Source of the DNA: Alphaproteobacteria bacterium
GTDB taxonomy: Bacteria; Pseudomonadota; Alphaproteobacteria; Rickettsiales; JABCZZ01
Reading direction: 5' to 3'
Length of the DNA stretch: 35,420 nt
Assembly (NCBI GenBank): GCA_013286285.1
Contig: JABDGA010000011.1
Location: 1 to 35,420 of the forward strand
The notes below the pieces were generated by a model. It was not told where the DNA came from. It made no database searches and worked only from the letters and a program-made list of their open reading frames with translations. Below are positions 8,960-17,116 of this stretch, in pieces. Within the stretch, counting starts at the first letter, position 1; each line of letters begins with the position of its first letter. The position numbers were made by a program, and so were the translations under genes.

Positions 8960-9352
8960 ATGGACATATCATTACATATTCCAATGTCGGGAGCCACTCC
9001 CTCCTATACACCGCCAGTACCAACGACGGCGAATACAGACTCAGCCCCCGTCATTGTACCACCGAAACAGCCAGCACCGGTACAGAGCAGTTCTGCTACT
9101 GCTGTTCCCACACCCGATATACATGCACAGTACGAAGCAGCCATACGCCAGACCGTACTGTCTTTTAAGAATTTTTACGCCATCAGCGACAAGGAATTTT
9201 CTATTTTTAAAGATGCCAGCGGACAGTATATCACACGCTATGTAAGCCTGCGCGACGGAACCGTCACTTATACTCCGGCGCCGGTGTTCATCCGAAATAT
9301 GCAGGCAGCGGGTGAAAGCATAAGTTCGCTGCAACCCGCAATCGAAGTCTAG
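8960..9352 (+). CDS. FlaG-like flagellar protein
   Basis: A 130-residue protein. The first 60 residues are a disordered Pro/Thr/Ser-rich segment. A helix then leads into a small beta segment, FSIFKDASGQYITRYVSLRDG. FlaG proteins have the same plan of a disordered N-terminus and a short C-terminal beta unit, and are often encoded between flagellin and fliD, as here. The start ATG has GGAG about 8 nt upstream. The assignment rests on layout and position more than on diagnostic residues. FlaG family proteins influence filament length. An unrelated filament accessory protein is the main alternative. Confidence 0.55.
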   Translation: MDISLHIPMSGATPSYTPPVPTTANTDSAPVIVPPKQPAPVQSSSATAVPTPDIHAQYEAAIRQTVLSFKNFYAISDKEFSIFKDASGQYITRYVSLRDGTVTYTPAPVFIRNMQAAGESISSLQPAIEV

Positions 9353-9432
9353 ATGCTCTGAATTGGCATAATTATTGCTTATTTCTTAAGAAAGCAGGCC
9401 AAGAGGGCATATGAGGAAAAGAGGTTAAGAAC

Positions 9433-11259
9433 ATGGCTATATCCGCGATTAATCTGGGCAATACCTTCACCAATACCAATGGCGGCACCGTGGTGGCGGG
9501 GCTTTCTTCAGGACTCGACCCCAACTCCATTATCACTTCACTTGTATCCGCGCAAACCGCACAGGTCACGAAATTACAGGATCAGATAACCGTCAATAAC
9601 AGCCAAGCAAGCGCGCTCAGCTCCCTACAACAGCTACTTACTCAGCTGCAAAGTACTACTGCGCCATTGTCATTGCCACAAAGCCCGGATCAGAGCACGA
9701 ACCTGTTCGCCCTGCGTACCGCGACCATAAACGGCAACACGACAGCCGCCGCCTCAAGTTTCCTGACGGCAACCGTTGCTCCTGCGACGGCAACCGGTAC
9801 CTATACGATTTCGAATATCACATCGACGGCAGCCGCCACCATCCAGGAAAGCAATGGTTTCTCGCTTTCCTCTGCCGATACATCCGTAGTAGCTGCTACT
9901 CCGACGGCAGGCATGTTCTCTGCAGGCACTATTACCTTTAAAAGCGGCGCAACGATTACGCTTACCGCCGGTGAAACACTGAACCAGGTAGCCGCTGCCT
10001 TTAACGCAGTGACCACCGGCACGAACGCTACGGGCATCAGCGCCTCGGTCATACAGACCGCCTCTGGCTCGCCCAACAATACGTACAAACTGGTATTTAA
10101 TGGTACAAGTACCGGTTTGGCTAACGCCTTCGATTTTTCCGCACCTTATGGAGCAGGGGATACTGTCACCAGCGATCCGAGCGGGGTTCTGACCAATCTG
10201 ACCTTCCATACCGACCAGCCGGCACAAGATGCCGTATTCGATTTTAACGGCGTATCCGTGGATCGCTCCTCCAACAACATCAGCGATCTGGTAAGCGGTG
10301 TCACGTTCAACCTACTGCAGAATACCAATGGCCAGACCAACCCGACATTCACCGTATCCGTCGGGGCCGATACGACCGGCATTACCAATGGCATCACCAA
10401 TTTCGTAAATGCCTACAATAGTTTTTTAAACTTCTATGCCCAGCAAACCCAGCTCGATCCTTCCACCGGCGCTCCAGCCACCACCGCCGTATTATACTCC
10501 GATAGCACCCTGCAAACTATATTTAATCAGGTAACTGCATACGCCTCTTCCCTAGTATCGGGACTTGGCGGCGGACCCCATACGCTTGCCGGCATCGGCA
10601 TCAACTTCGGCAATGTAGCGGCATCCAGCAGCAATCCTGCCGTACCGGATGTACTACAGATTGACAGCACTACCCTCACCAATGCCATCAATAACAACCT
10701 TACCGGTGTCGAAAATGTCTTCGGCTACGTCGCCAACTCGTCATCGGACAAGCTTGCCGTATTCCAGGGGCCGACCAATAAAGCGATCTCTGACTTTACC
10801 GTCAATGTCGACCAGACAGGCCAGAATTACACAGTACAATATACCGATCCCAATTTGGGCCCGCAGACGGTTACCATGACCCCTTCCGTCCTTGGCACAG
10901 GCGGCATAGCCCTTTCCGCCCCCAGCAGCAGCGGGCTGGCAGGGCTTGTGCTCATTTACGCCGACGGGACCAGCCAGAGTGGAATCACCGTTAGCACGAC
11001 CAACGGTATTGCCAGCCAGATGAATGCCTTTTTGCTAAATGTGACCGGGACAAGCGGGGCAATCGCCAATGACCAGGCCAGCATCGCGACCAAGACTCAA
11101 ACTACCCAGACACAGATTAACAATACGAATACGCAGATAAACACGCAGAAAAATATGCTGCTGCAGGAATTCAGCGCACTGGAAGCAGCTATCGCTGCAG
11201 CCAACAGTTCGCTTAACTTCCTGAATGCCCAGCAGGCCGCGCAGGCATCTGCCGGATAA
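9433..11259 (+). CDS. fliD: Flagellar filament cap protein (HAP2)
   Basis: FliD sits at the filament tip and folds exported flagellin into place. The N-terminal coiled-coil part has VVAGLSSGLDPNSIITSLVSAQTAQVTKLQDQI, which is the FliD_N signature. The C-terminal part resembles FliD_C: a region around GITNFVNAYNSFLNFY, then SDKLAVFQGPTNKAI, and a last helical stretch of Thr/Gln/Asn repeats ending LNFLNAQQAAQASAG. The 608-residue length exceeds the usual 450-500, with the excess in the outward Ser/Thr-rich domains, in step with the enlarged flagellin. AGAGG lies about 8 nt before the ATG. fliS follows after 25 nt. Confidence 0.93.
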   Translation: MAISAINLGNTFTNTNGGTVVAGLSSGLDPNSIITSLVSAQTAQVTKLQDQITVNNSQASALSSLQQLLTQLQSTTAPLSLPQSPDQSTNLFALRTATINGNTTAAASSFLTATVAPATATGTYTISNITSTAAATIQESNGFSLSSADTSVVAATPTAGMFSAGTITFKSGATITLTAGETLNQVAAAFNAVTTGTNATGISASVIQTASGSPNNTYKLVFNGTSTGLANAFDFSAPYGAGDTVTSDPSGVLTNLTFHTDQPAQDAVFDFNGVSVDRSSNNISDLVSGVTFNLLQNTNGQTNPTFTVSVGADTTGITNGITNFVNAYNSFLNFYAQQTQLDPSTGAPATTAVLYSDSTLQTIFNQVTAYASSLVSGLGGGPHTLAGIGINFGNVAASSSNPAVPDVLQIDSTTLTNAINNNLTGVENVFGYVANSSSDKLAVFQGPTNKAISDFTVNVDQTGQNYTVQYTDPNLGPQTVTMTPSVLGTGGIALSAPSSSGLAGLVLIYADGTSQSGITVSTTNGIASQMNAFLLNVTGTSGAIANDQASIATKTQTTQTQINNTNTQINTQKNMLLQEFSALEAAIAAANSSLNFLNAQQAAQASAG

Positions 11260-11284
11260 TGTATAACGTAAAGAGGAAATGATC

Positions 11285-11755
11285 ATGGTGCAAAAAACGA
11301 ATTCATATAAAGCTTACATAAAAGCCACCAGTACAGTGGCTAAGACGCGTCAGGTGGTAATGCTATATGACGGGGCAATACGGTTCCTGAAACAAGGGGC
11401 AATCGCCATAAGGGAAAAGCGTATTGAGGCACGGTTTCATCTTTTAAATAAATCCTCTGAAATCATTGTCGGGCTGCAAAGTAGCATTGATTTCGAAAAT
11501 GGTGATAAAATCGCGCACACGCTGCATGGTTTTTATACGCAGATTAACCGACGCATCCTTGCCATTAACTTCATTAAAGACATGCAGGAGAGTGAGAAAC
11601 AATGCAACGAAGTCATTGCCGATCTCAAACAGATGCGTGATGTCTGGGATTCCATTGATCAAAATCTCAGTACAAAAGCGGGAAGTAACGCCAGTGAAAA
11701 TGCTGCTCCTGTTTCGGCAAGCGGCTCTGACAGCGGCATTGTAATTTCCGCGTAA
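11285..11755 (+). CDS. fliS: Flagellin export chaperone FliS
   Basis: The family core is visible: NSYKAYIKATSTVAKTRQVVMLYDGAIRFLKQG, then a helix through HLLNKSSEIIVGLQSSID and LHGFYTQINRRILAINFIKD, and a final helix ADLKQMRDVWDSI. FliS binds the C-terminal helices of unfolded flagellin and keeps it export-ready. The ATG at 11285 is preferred to one at 11279 because GAGGAA sits 7 nt before 11285 and directly abuts 11279. A Ser/Ala-rich tail of about 30 residues follows the core. It is the last gene of the filament block and converges with the XRE regulator gene. Confidence 0.93.
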   Translation: MVQKTNSYKAYIKATSTVAKTRQVVMLYDGAIRFLKQGAIAIREKRIEARFHLLNKSSEIIVGLQSSIDFENGDKIAHTLHGFYTQINRRILAINFIKDMQESEKQCNEVIADLKQMRDVWDSIDQNLSTKAGSNASENAAPVSASGSDSGIVISA

Positions 11756-11765
11756 CTGTGAATCT

Positions 11766-12164
11766 TTATTCTATCGGGCTGCCATTGGCCAGTGACTTGA
11801 CAAGTTCCCCCACACGGGCCCGGACGTTGGGATCGGTAATGCGGTAATAGGCACGCATCAATTCAAGCGTTTCACGGCTGGACATATGCTCATACTCGAA
11901 CTGCGCCGCCTCTTCGGCCACGCCGGTCACCGCCTTGGGCATCATGCCTTCGAGCCCTTCAAAAAAGTAGGATACCGGCACAGTAAGGTATTTTGCAAAA
12001 TCATATAACCTGCTGGATCCCATGCGGTTGATGCCGCGCTCATATTTCTGCACCTGCTGAAAAGTGACGCCTATGGCCTTTCCAATGACTTCCTGGCTGA
12101 ATCCAAGCATAACCCGGCGTAACCGCAGCTGTTTTCCGACATGAATATCTACTGGGTGTGGCAT
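11766..12164 (-). CDS. XRE-family (Cro/CI type) transcriptional regulator
   Basis: Residues 10-65 form a helix-turn-helix: LRLRRVMLGFSQEVIGKAIGVTFQQVQKYERGINRMGSSRLYDFAKYLTVPVSYFFEG. The GVTFQQVQKYERG part is the recognition-helix signature common in alphaproteobacterial XRE regulators. The remaining 65 residues are helical and lack a recognised ligand or protease domain. The gene is convergent with fliS (10-bp gap) and divergent from the ABC ATPase gene across a 332-bp region. Interleaved dyads 30-46 bp upstream of its start suggest autoregulation. Its targets could include the ABC gene; this is inferred from position only. Confidence 0.88.
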   Translation of the reverse strand: MPHPVDIHVGKQLRLRRVMLGFSQEVIGKAIGVTFQQVQKYERGINRMGSSRLYDFAKYLTVPVSYFFEGLEGMMPKAVTGVAEEAAQFEYEHMSSRETLELMRAYYRITDPNVRARVGELVKSLANGSPIE

Positions 12165-12193
12165 ATCTATCTCTTATTTGGTTGTTTTAAGAC

Positions 12194-12210
12194 TGGTATA
12201 GTACCACTAT
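12194..12210. promoter_or_regulatory. Interleaved dyads, putative XRE autoregulatory operator
   Basis: TGGTA-TAG-TACCA (12194-12206) overlaps ATAGT-ACC-ACTAT (12198-12210). On the minus strand the site lies near a possible -10 of the XRE gene, with TTGATT about 16-17 nt upstream. Small overlapping dyads over a promoter are typical of XRE autoregulation. Binding is inferred. Confidence 0.45.
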
Positions 12211-12262
12211 GACACGAATCAATATAATTATTGCCATAATGGAAATAAATTAAGAAAAAAAG

Positions 12263-12326
12263 AACTTATACAATAAAATACACAACCTATAATAGAAAAT
12301 AAATAGCAATATAACAACTTATAATA
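12263..12326. repeat. Three phased AACYTATA repeats
   Basis: AACTTATA at 12263, AACCTATAATA at 12284 and AACTTATAATA at 12316. The spacings of 21 and 32 bp are close to two and three helical turns, so all three face the same side of the DNA. Two copies also contain a TATAAT hexamer. They may be protein-binding sites or simply AT-rich promoter sequence. Confidence 0.45.
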
Positions 12327-12350
12327 CAGGACGCGTTTGGAAAGAACCTT

Positions 12351-12388
12351 AAAGTCCAATGTCACCCAATTGGGTGACATTGGACTTT
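12351..12388. promoter_or_regulatory. 38-bp perfect palindrome, putative operator
   Basis: The 19-nt arm AAAGTCCAATGTCACCCAA is followed at once by its exact complement, with no spacer and no mismatch. The right arm contains GTGACA, which can serve as the -35 box of the promoter at 12374-12401. That position suits a dimeric repressor site. A cruciform is possible, but a stable RNA hairpin would need to open a small loop at the AATT centre. Confidence 0.8.
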
Positions 12389-12401
12389 CTGATGATATAC
12401 T
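12374..12401 (+). promoter_or_regulatory. Putative sigma-70 promoter for the ABC ATPase
   Basis: GTGACA (12374-12379), a 16-nt spacer and TATACT (12396-12401). Each box matches the consensus at five of six positions. The -35 box lies inside the right arm of the 38-bp palindrome. The leader to the ABC start would be about 90 nt. Confidence 0.5.
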
Positions 12402-12496
12402 TTGTTAGTAATTTCTATGCAATATTTTAAACGCATTTTAATAGGCGGCGGATTTTAATGGTGAGCTATGGTAAAACATGGTAGTAAAGTCGGCAT

Positions 12497-13426
12497 ATGA
12501 TTTCGGCGGTTTCCATACAAAATCTAAAGAAAACCTATAAAGAAGGCAAAGCCAGCAAAGAAGCGCTTAAAGGTATTCACCTCGATATAGAAAGCGGCGC
12601 GTTTTTCGGGCTTTTAGGACCAAACGGAGCAGGTAAATCCACCCTTATTAATATCATGGCCGGGCTTACGGTCAAAACCAGTGGCACAGTCGCCATCTGC
12701 GGCTTCGATATTGAAAAACAGATGCGGCAGGCACGCAGTTCCATTGGCGTTGTACCGCAGGAGCTGGTGCTCGATACCTTCTTCACTGTGCGCGAGGCAT
12801 TGGAGATTACTGCCGGATATTATGCGGTTCCGAAAGCGAAACGCCGTACCTCCGAGATTATTGAGGTCATGGGGCTTGCCGACAAGGCTGATGCGCATGC
12901 GCGCCGACTGTCCGGAGGCATGCGCCGCCGACTGCTGATTGCCAAGGCACTGGTGCACAGCCCGAAGGTACTGATACTTGATGAGCCTACCGCCGGCGTG
13001 GATGTAGAATTACGCACCCAGCTCTGGGATTATGTGCGGATGCTCAACAAACAAGGCACCACCATTCTTCTCACCACCCATTACCTGGAGGAGGCTGAGG
13101 AATTGTGCGATAAAATCGCTATCATCAACCATGGCGAGGTTATTGCCTGCGATAAAAAGCGCAATCTTATGAGCCGGTTTGACAGCAAACAACTCATACT
13201 GAAGCTGACCGTACCGCTGAAACGGATGCCGCCTGCACTTTCCGAACTTGGGGCCACGATTACGGACGAAGGCGATCTGATGTTACGTTATCGCCCGAGT
13301 GAGGCCAATATTGAAGAAATGCTTGGCAAAATCCGCGCTTCTGGCCTTAGCATCCGCGACCTCGTCACCCACGAGGCGGATCTGCAGGACGTATTCCAGC
13401 ACCTGACGCGCAAGAAAGCCGCTTAG
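12497..13426 (+). CDS. ABC transporter ATP-binding protein (ABC-2/YadG type)
   Basis: A complete nucleotide-binding domain: Walker A GPNGAGKST (residues 41-49), Q-loop region VVPQELVLD, signature LSGGMRRR, Walker B VLILDEPTAGVD and H-loop TTHYLEEAEELCDK. The C-terminal 80 residues form the extension seen in ABC-2 exporters such as YadG or DrrA. Such ATPases power export by a separate permease. None is next to it: the following gene, amtB, is convergent and 17 bp away. The upstream 332-bp region has a promoter within a perfect palindrome. The substrate cannot be read from the ATPase. Confidence 0.92.
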   Translation: MISAVSIQNLKKTYKEGKASKEALKGIHLDIESGAFFGLLGPNGAGKSTLINIMAGLTVKTSGTVAICGFDIEKQMRQARSSIGVVPQELVLDTFFTVREALEITAGYYAVPKAKRRTSEIIEVMGLADKADAHARRLSGGMRRRLLIAKALVHSPKVLILDEPTAGVDVELRTQLWDYVRMLNKQGTTILLTTHYLEEAEELCDKIAIINHGEVIACDKKRNLMSRFDSKQLILKLTVPLKRMPPALSELGATITDEGDLMLRYRPSEANIEEMLGKIRASGLSIRDLVTHEADLQDVFQHLTRKKAA

Positions 13427-13443
13427 AAAAATCGAAAAAACTT

Positions 13444-14793
13444 CTATCCGTTGATAGTTTCCGCATGCTGCGTTTGATCCAGGCCGATGCGCTGCTCCAT
13501 CTCCGGCAACGCCAGCCCCATGCACACCTTGATAATCCGCAGGAGAATATAGCTTACCACACTGCAATAGGCTATCGTGATACCCACGGAAAGGAGCTGT
13601 GCGAACAGCTGGTTAAGATTGCCCTCCAGCACGCCTTTGGTGCCTCCGACAGCCTCTACGGCAAACACTCCCGTCAGGATGGCGCCGATGATACCGCCGA
13701 CACAATGCACAGCGAATACGTCGAGCGTATCGTCAAAGCCGAATTTATATTTCACGTTCGTCGCAAGATAGCAGATAATGCCTGCAGCAACGCCTATATA
13801 GAGTGCCCCCGTCACATCGACAAAACCGGAAGCAGGCGTGATGGCGACAAGCCCCGCAACCGCACCGGAAATCAGGCCAAGCACGGTCGGCTTTCTGCTG
13901 TGCATCCACTCCACTGCCATCCAGGCAAGTGCTGCAGCGGCAGTCGCGGCCTGGGTGACGAGCATGGCCATGCCCGCCCTGGTGCCTGAGGTTAGCGCCG
14001 AACCGGCATTAAAGCCAAACCACCCTACCCATAGCAATGCCGCTCCCGTCAGGCTGAGGCCAATATTATAGGGCGGTGTATGCCTGCGGCGATGCTTGAA
14101 ATCAAATCCCTGCCCGGAAACCAGCGCCGCCACGAGCCCGGCGATACCAGCATTGATATGCACCACCGTGCCGCCTGCATAGTCAAGCGTAGTACCCAAC
14201 CCGAGCAAGCCGGCATAGTGGTCTATATTCGTCCCGCCCAGCCAGCCGTGATCGCCCCAAACCCAGTGAGCGATAGGGATATACACAAAAGTAAACCATG
14301 CGGCGATGAAGACCAGCATCGAGGAAAAGCGGATACGCGTAGCGACTGCGCCTAAGATAAGCGCACAGGTGATGGCGGCAAAAGTCAGCTGGAACATGAT
14401 ATAAACTGATTCCGGAATCGTGCCGGCAAGCGTGGATATGGAGTTAATGCCAAGCCCTGCAAGCATAATCCGGCTGCTGCCACCTAAAAACACCGATGCG
14501 CCCTGCGTGAAAGCAAAACTATAGCCATAGGCTACCCAGAGCACGCTTACCAGACAGCAAATGACAAAGCTCTGCGCAAGCACGCCCAGCACATTTTCTT
14601 TCGACACCATACCACCGTAGAAAAGCGCGAGTCCGGGAATCAGCATCATCAGCACCAGCGCGGTGGATACCAGCATCCATGCTGTATCGCCAGAGTCTAT
14701 TTTGGACGCGGGAATGTCTGCCAGACCATACTGCGGAAAAAACATCCCCCCAAAAAACAGCAGAAAAACAAAAAAACGTGGGATGAGTTGCAT
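13444..14793 (-). CDS. amtB: Ammonium transporter, Amt family
   Basis: A cleavable signal peptide (residues 1-25, ending GLADI) is followed by SGDTAWMLVSTALVLMMLIPGLALFYGGMVSKENVL and about eleven transmembrane helices. The twin pore histidines are visible in YAGGTVVHINAG and VFAVHCVGGIIGAILTGVF. The gate and vestibule regions around SFAFTQG and FQLTFAAIT also fit. The ATG at 14793 is chosen; a GTG two codons upstream is possible, and neither has a good ribosome site. The C-terminal tail is short. No glnK is adjacent: the upstream neighbour is a divergent TPR gene and the downstream one a convergent ABC ATPase. Confidence 0.95.
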   Translation of the reverse strand: MQLIPRFFVFLLFFGGMFFPQYGLADIPASKIDSGDTAWMLVSTALVLMMLIPGLALFYGGMVSKENVLGVLAQSFVICCLVSVLWVAYGYSFAFTQGASVFLGGSSRIMLAGLGINSISTLAGTIPESVYIMFQLTFAAITCALILGAVATRIRFSSMLVFIAAWFTFVYIPIAHWVWGDHGWLGGTNIDHYAGLLGLGTTLDYAGGTVVHINAGIAGLVAALVSGQGFDFKHRRRHTPPYNIGLSLTGAALLWVGWFGFNAGSALTSGTRAGMAMLVTQAATAAAALAWMAVEWMHSRKPTVLGLISGAVAGLVAITPASGFVDVTGALYIGVAAGIICYLATNVKYKFGFDDTLDVFAVHCVGGIIGAILTGVFAVEAVGGTKGVLEGNLNQLFAQLLSVGITIAYCSVVSYILLRIIKVCMGLALPEMEQRIGLDQTQHAETING

Positions 14794-15022
14794 AATCACA
14801 TATAATGTATAGCTTAAGTAAGCAGGGATTTTCTGTGAGATCTACAATTTTTGCAAGTTATTTTTCCCTTTTCCACGCTACACAAGCCGCTGGCATTCTT
14901 GCAACAGACACGCATTATATGCATACGCTGCACGCAGAGTATATTAGCCTGCGCCGTATATGTTCTTATCTATTAACATATTATTAAAACCTTACTGGTA
15001 CGATTTCACCAAAGGAAACAAT
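14794..15022. other. Divergent intergenic region amtB / TPR-sulfotransferase
   Basis: 229 bp with no supported gene. The ribosome site AAAGGA of the downstream gene is at its right end. I found no clear sigma-54 promoter for amtB and no strong dyad. Confidence 0.4.
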
Positions 15023-16774
15023 ATGAACAGAAAAGAAAGGCGCAGCACCCAGTCCAAGGATAGACATAAGCCGGTCGTCCATATACATGGACACTCCTAT
15101 GGAATGGATGAGGCCAATGCGCTGGCGATGAAAGAACATACGGCAGGTAACCTACAGGCAGCGGCGGAAATCTATCGCCTTATTATCACCAAATTCCCTG
15201 GAGTCGCTGAGGTTCATAATAACCTCGGCATTACGCTGCAGGATATGCGGTATTACCCGGAAGCACTGATGGCGTACAACCAGGCTATCGCCCTGAAGCC
15301 TGTGCTTGCCGAAGCCTATAATAACCGGGGCGTCACCCTGGGAGATATGCTGCGGTACGCGGAAGCACTGGAAAGCTATGATCAGGCTATCGCCCTGAAG
15401 CCTGACTATGCCGCCGCCTACTGCAACCGGGGTATTGTCCTGCAGGCGCTGAAACGCTCCCAGGAAGCCTTGACCAGTTATGACAAGGCCACCATGCTCA
15501 AGCCGGATTATGCCGAGGCTTATAATAACCGCAGCGTCGCCTTACAGCAGATAAAGCTGTATGATGAGGCAATGGAAAATTGCGAGCGGGCGCTGACGAT
15601 TAAACCTGGCTATGCCGATGCCTATAACAACTTAGGTATCGTGCAGATGAACAAAGGCAATACGCAGGAAGCGGAGAAGGCATTCCGGAAAGCCCTCGCG
15701 CTCCGGCCAGTTTTCACCGACGCCGCCTATAATTTAAGCAATATCAGCAAATATAAGGATGCCAATCATCCGGACCGGCAAGCGATTCAGGCTATGCTCA
15801 CCCGTACCGGGCTCTCTGCCCAGGAAAAAGAACAGCTTCTGTTTGCTCTCGGCAAGATTCTCGACGATTGCAAGCAGTATGACGAAGCATTCCAGTGCTA
15901 CCAGCTGGCAAACCGCATCCGTAACACCACCGTCGCGTATAGTGCAAAAAAAATCACAGACTTTGTCACCATTACGGCTGAGATTTTCACCCCTGATTTC
16001 CTGTCGAACTCTTTCGGATTCGAGGATAAATCGCCCCTGTTTATCATCGGCATGCCCAGGTCAGGCACTACGCTTATGGCCAGTATCCTTTCCAGCCATC
16101 ATGCTGTGGCGACGGCAGGGGAGCTTACTACCGTTACCGAACTTACCCAACGCCTGAAGCAGAAGACCGGCAGCGATGCGAGTTACCCCGAAGCGGTGAA
16201 GCATATCACTCCTGCCCTTGCCGCGCAGATGGTGGAAGAATACCTGTACGCCCTGCGCCGCGACACGGGTCCGGAACCGACCTATGTTATCGATAAGTAC
16301 CCGCTTAACTTTATGCATTTGGGGCTCATCACGCAAATGTTTCCCAAAGCGCATATCATTCACTGCATCCGCCACCCCCTGGATACCGGGCTTTCCAACT
16401 ACTTCCAGCGCTTTGCGCTGAATTACGATTATTGCTTTGATCTGCAGAATATCGGGCATTTTTACGGGCAGTATATGCGGATAATGGACTACTGGCGCAC
16501 AGTGTTGCCCATTCCGATACTGGATATCCGCTATGAAGAAATGGTAGGGAATACCGAACCGATGGTACGCAAGGTGCTGGACTATCTGGGGCTGGAATGG
16601 GATGCGCGCTGCCTGTCTCCTCACACCAACCCTTACGCGGTGGAAACCGCAAGCCAGTGGCAGGTGCGCCAGCCTATTTACAAGCAATCCATGCAGCGGT
16701 GGCAGCATTACGAAAAACAATTAGCTCCTTTGAAGGAAATACTAGAGCGTGACGGATATCTGCCATATACATAA
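15023..16774 (+). CDS. TPR-repeat sulfotransferase
   Basis: A two-domain protein of 583 residues. About residues 30-245 hold six or more 34-residue tetratricopeptide repeats (units such as EAYNNRGVTLGDMLRYAEALESYDQAIALKP). From about residue 335 a sulfotransferase domain begins. The PAPS 5'-phosphosulfate loop GMPRSGTT is at residues 343-350, and the 3'-phosphate segment RHPLDTGLSNY is at residues 450-460. The family transfers sulfate from PAPS to a hydroxyl on a sugar or protein. The ATG at 15023 has AAAGGA 6 nt upstream; the in-frame extension to 14960 does not look like coding sequence. There is no signal peptide, so it acts in the cytoplasm. The TPR part probably selects the substrate. 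Downstream is a secreted Cys-rich peptide gene (5-bp gap), probably in the same operon. Confidence 0.92.
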   Translation: MNRKERRSTQSKDRHKPVVHIHGHSYGMDEANALAMKEHTAGNLQAAAEIYRLIITKFPGVAEVHNNLGITLQDMRYYPEALMAYNQAIALKPVLAEAYNNRGVTLGDMLRYAEALESYDQAIALKPDYAAAYCNRGIVLQALKRSQEALTSYDKATMLKPDYAEAYNNRSVALQQIKLYDEAMENCERALTIKPGYADAYNNLGIVQMNKGNTQEAEKAFRKALALRPVFTDAAYNLSNISKYKDANHPDRQAIQAMLTRTGLSAQEKEQLLFALGKILDDCKQYDEAFQCYQLANRIRNTTVAYSAKKITDFVTITAEIFTPDFLSNSFGFEDKSPLFIIGMPRSGTTLMASILSSHHAVATAGELTTVTELTQRLKQKTGSDASYPEAVKHITPALAAQMVEEYLYALRRDTGPEPTYVIDKYPLNFMHLGLITQMFPKAHIIHCIRHPLDTGLSNYFQRFALNYDYCFDLQNIGHFYGQYMRIMDYWRTVLPIPILDIRYEEMVGNTEPMVRKVLDYLGLEWDARCLSPHTNPYAVETASQWQVRQPIYKQSMQRWQHYEKQLAPLKEILERDGYLPYT

Positions 16775-16779
16775 AACGC

Positions 16780-17055
16780 ATGAACATACAAAAAACATGG
16801 CTTGCCGCGCCGCTGATCCTGATATGTATGGGAGGAGAGGCCGCCTTTGCAGCATGCAACTGGCAGACACAATGCAATAACGGAACCTGCCAGCGGATAC
16901 CCATCTGCGACTCGCTGTCCGAGTTCGCGCCCTCTTCCCGCCCCAACAGATTGAGCCCCATCCCCGCTCCTCCTCCGGTAGCCAGCACCAACTGCCGCCA
17001 GCAAAAAGTCTGCGATACATATGGCAACTGCACATTCAGAAGCCTGTGCAGGTAG
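16780..17055 (+). CDS. Secreted small Cys-rich protein, 91 aa
   Basis: I do not know this family. A signal peptide of about 24 residues (hydrophobic core, then GGEAAFA) should be cleaved just before ACNWQ. The mature part carries two similar cysteine modules: C-x5-C-x4-C-x5-C near its start and C-x5-C-x5-C-x5-C at its end. A Pro/Ser-rich linker joins them. Eight cysteines allow four disulfides in the periplasm or outside the cell. It starts 5 bp after the sulfotransferase stop codon and is followed by a PP2C phosphatase gene. No ribosome site is obvious, so coupling to the upstream gene is likely. Confidence 0.65.
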   Translation: MNIQKTWLAAPLILICMGGEAAFAACNWQTQCNNGTCQRIPICDSLSEFAPSSRPNRLSPIPAPPPVASTNCRQQKVCDTYGNCTFRSLCR

Positions 17056-17116
17056 TCTTGCGAGTGAACAAAAAGCTGCTTCCATTCGCCTGCATGGCAT
17101 AGTATGTTGGCGGCAC

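Larger units (their letters stand above)
12165..12496. promoter_or_regulatory. Structured divergent regulatory region, no gene
   Basis: Very AT-rich. From left to right it holds interleaved short dyads just upstream of the XRE gene, three phased AACYTATA repeats, a 38-bp perfect palindrome and a promoter reading towards the ABC ATPase. These are listed separately. I see no convincing open reading frame in it. The ABC gene start at 12497 has only a weak ribosome site. Confidence 0.7.

Noticed and set aside
12165-12496. Replication origin from AT-rich DNA and repeats
   Set aside because: No DnaA box cluster and no origin-linked genes nearby; a promoter region explains the features better.
14888-14903. 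sigma-54 promoter TGGCA...TTGCA near amtB
   Set aside because: The distance between GG and GC is 9, not 12, and the orientation is away from amtB.
14805-14987. 60-codon plus-strand frame between amtB and the TPR gene
   Set aside because: No ribosome site, no domain, and it lies in a divergent promoter region.
16061-16720. 219-codon frame opposite the sulfotransferase
   Set aside because: Antisense to a well-supported domain; no family resemblance.
17021-17116. PP2C start at 17021, overlapping the Cys-rich gene
   Set aside because: The extra 32 residues are unlike any PP2C N-terminus; the ATG at 17117 sits at the domain edge.
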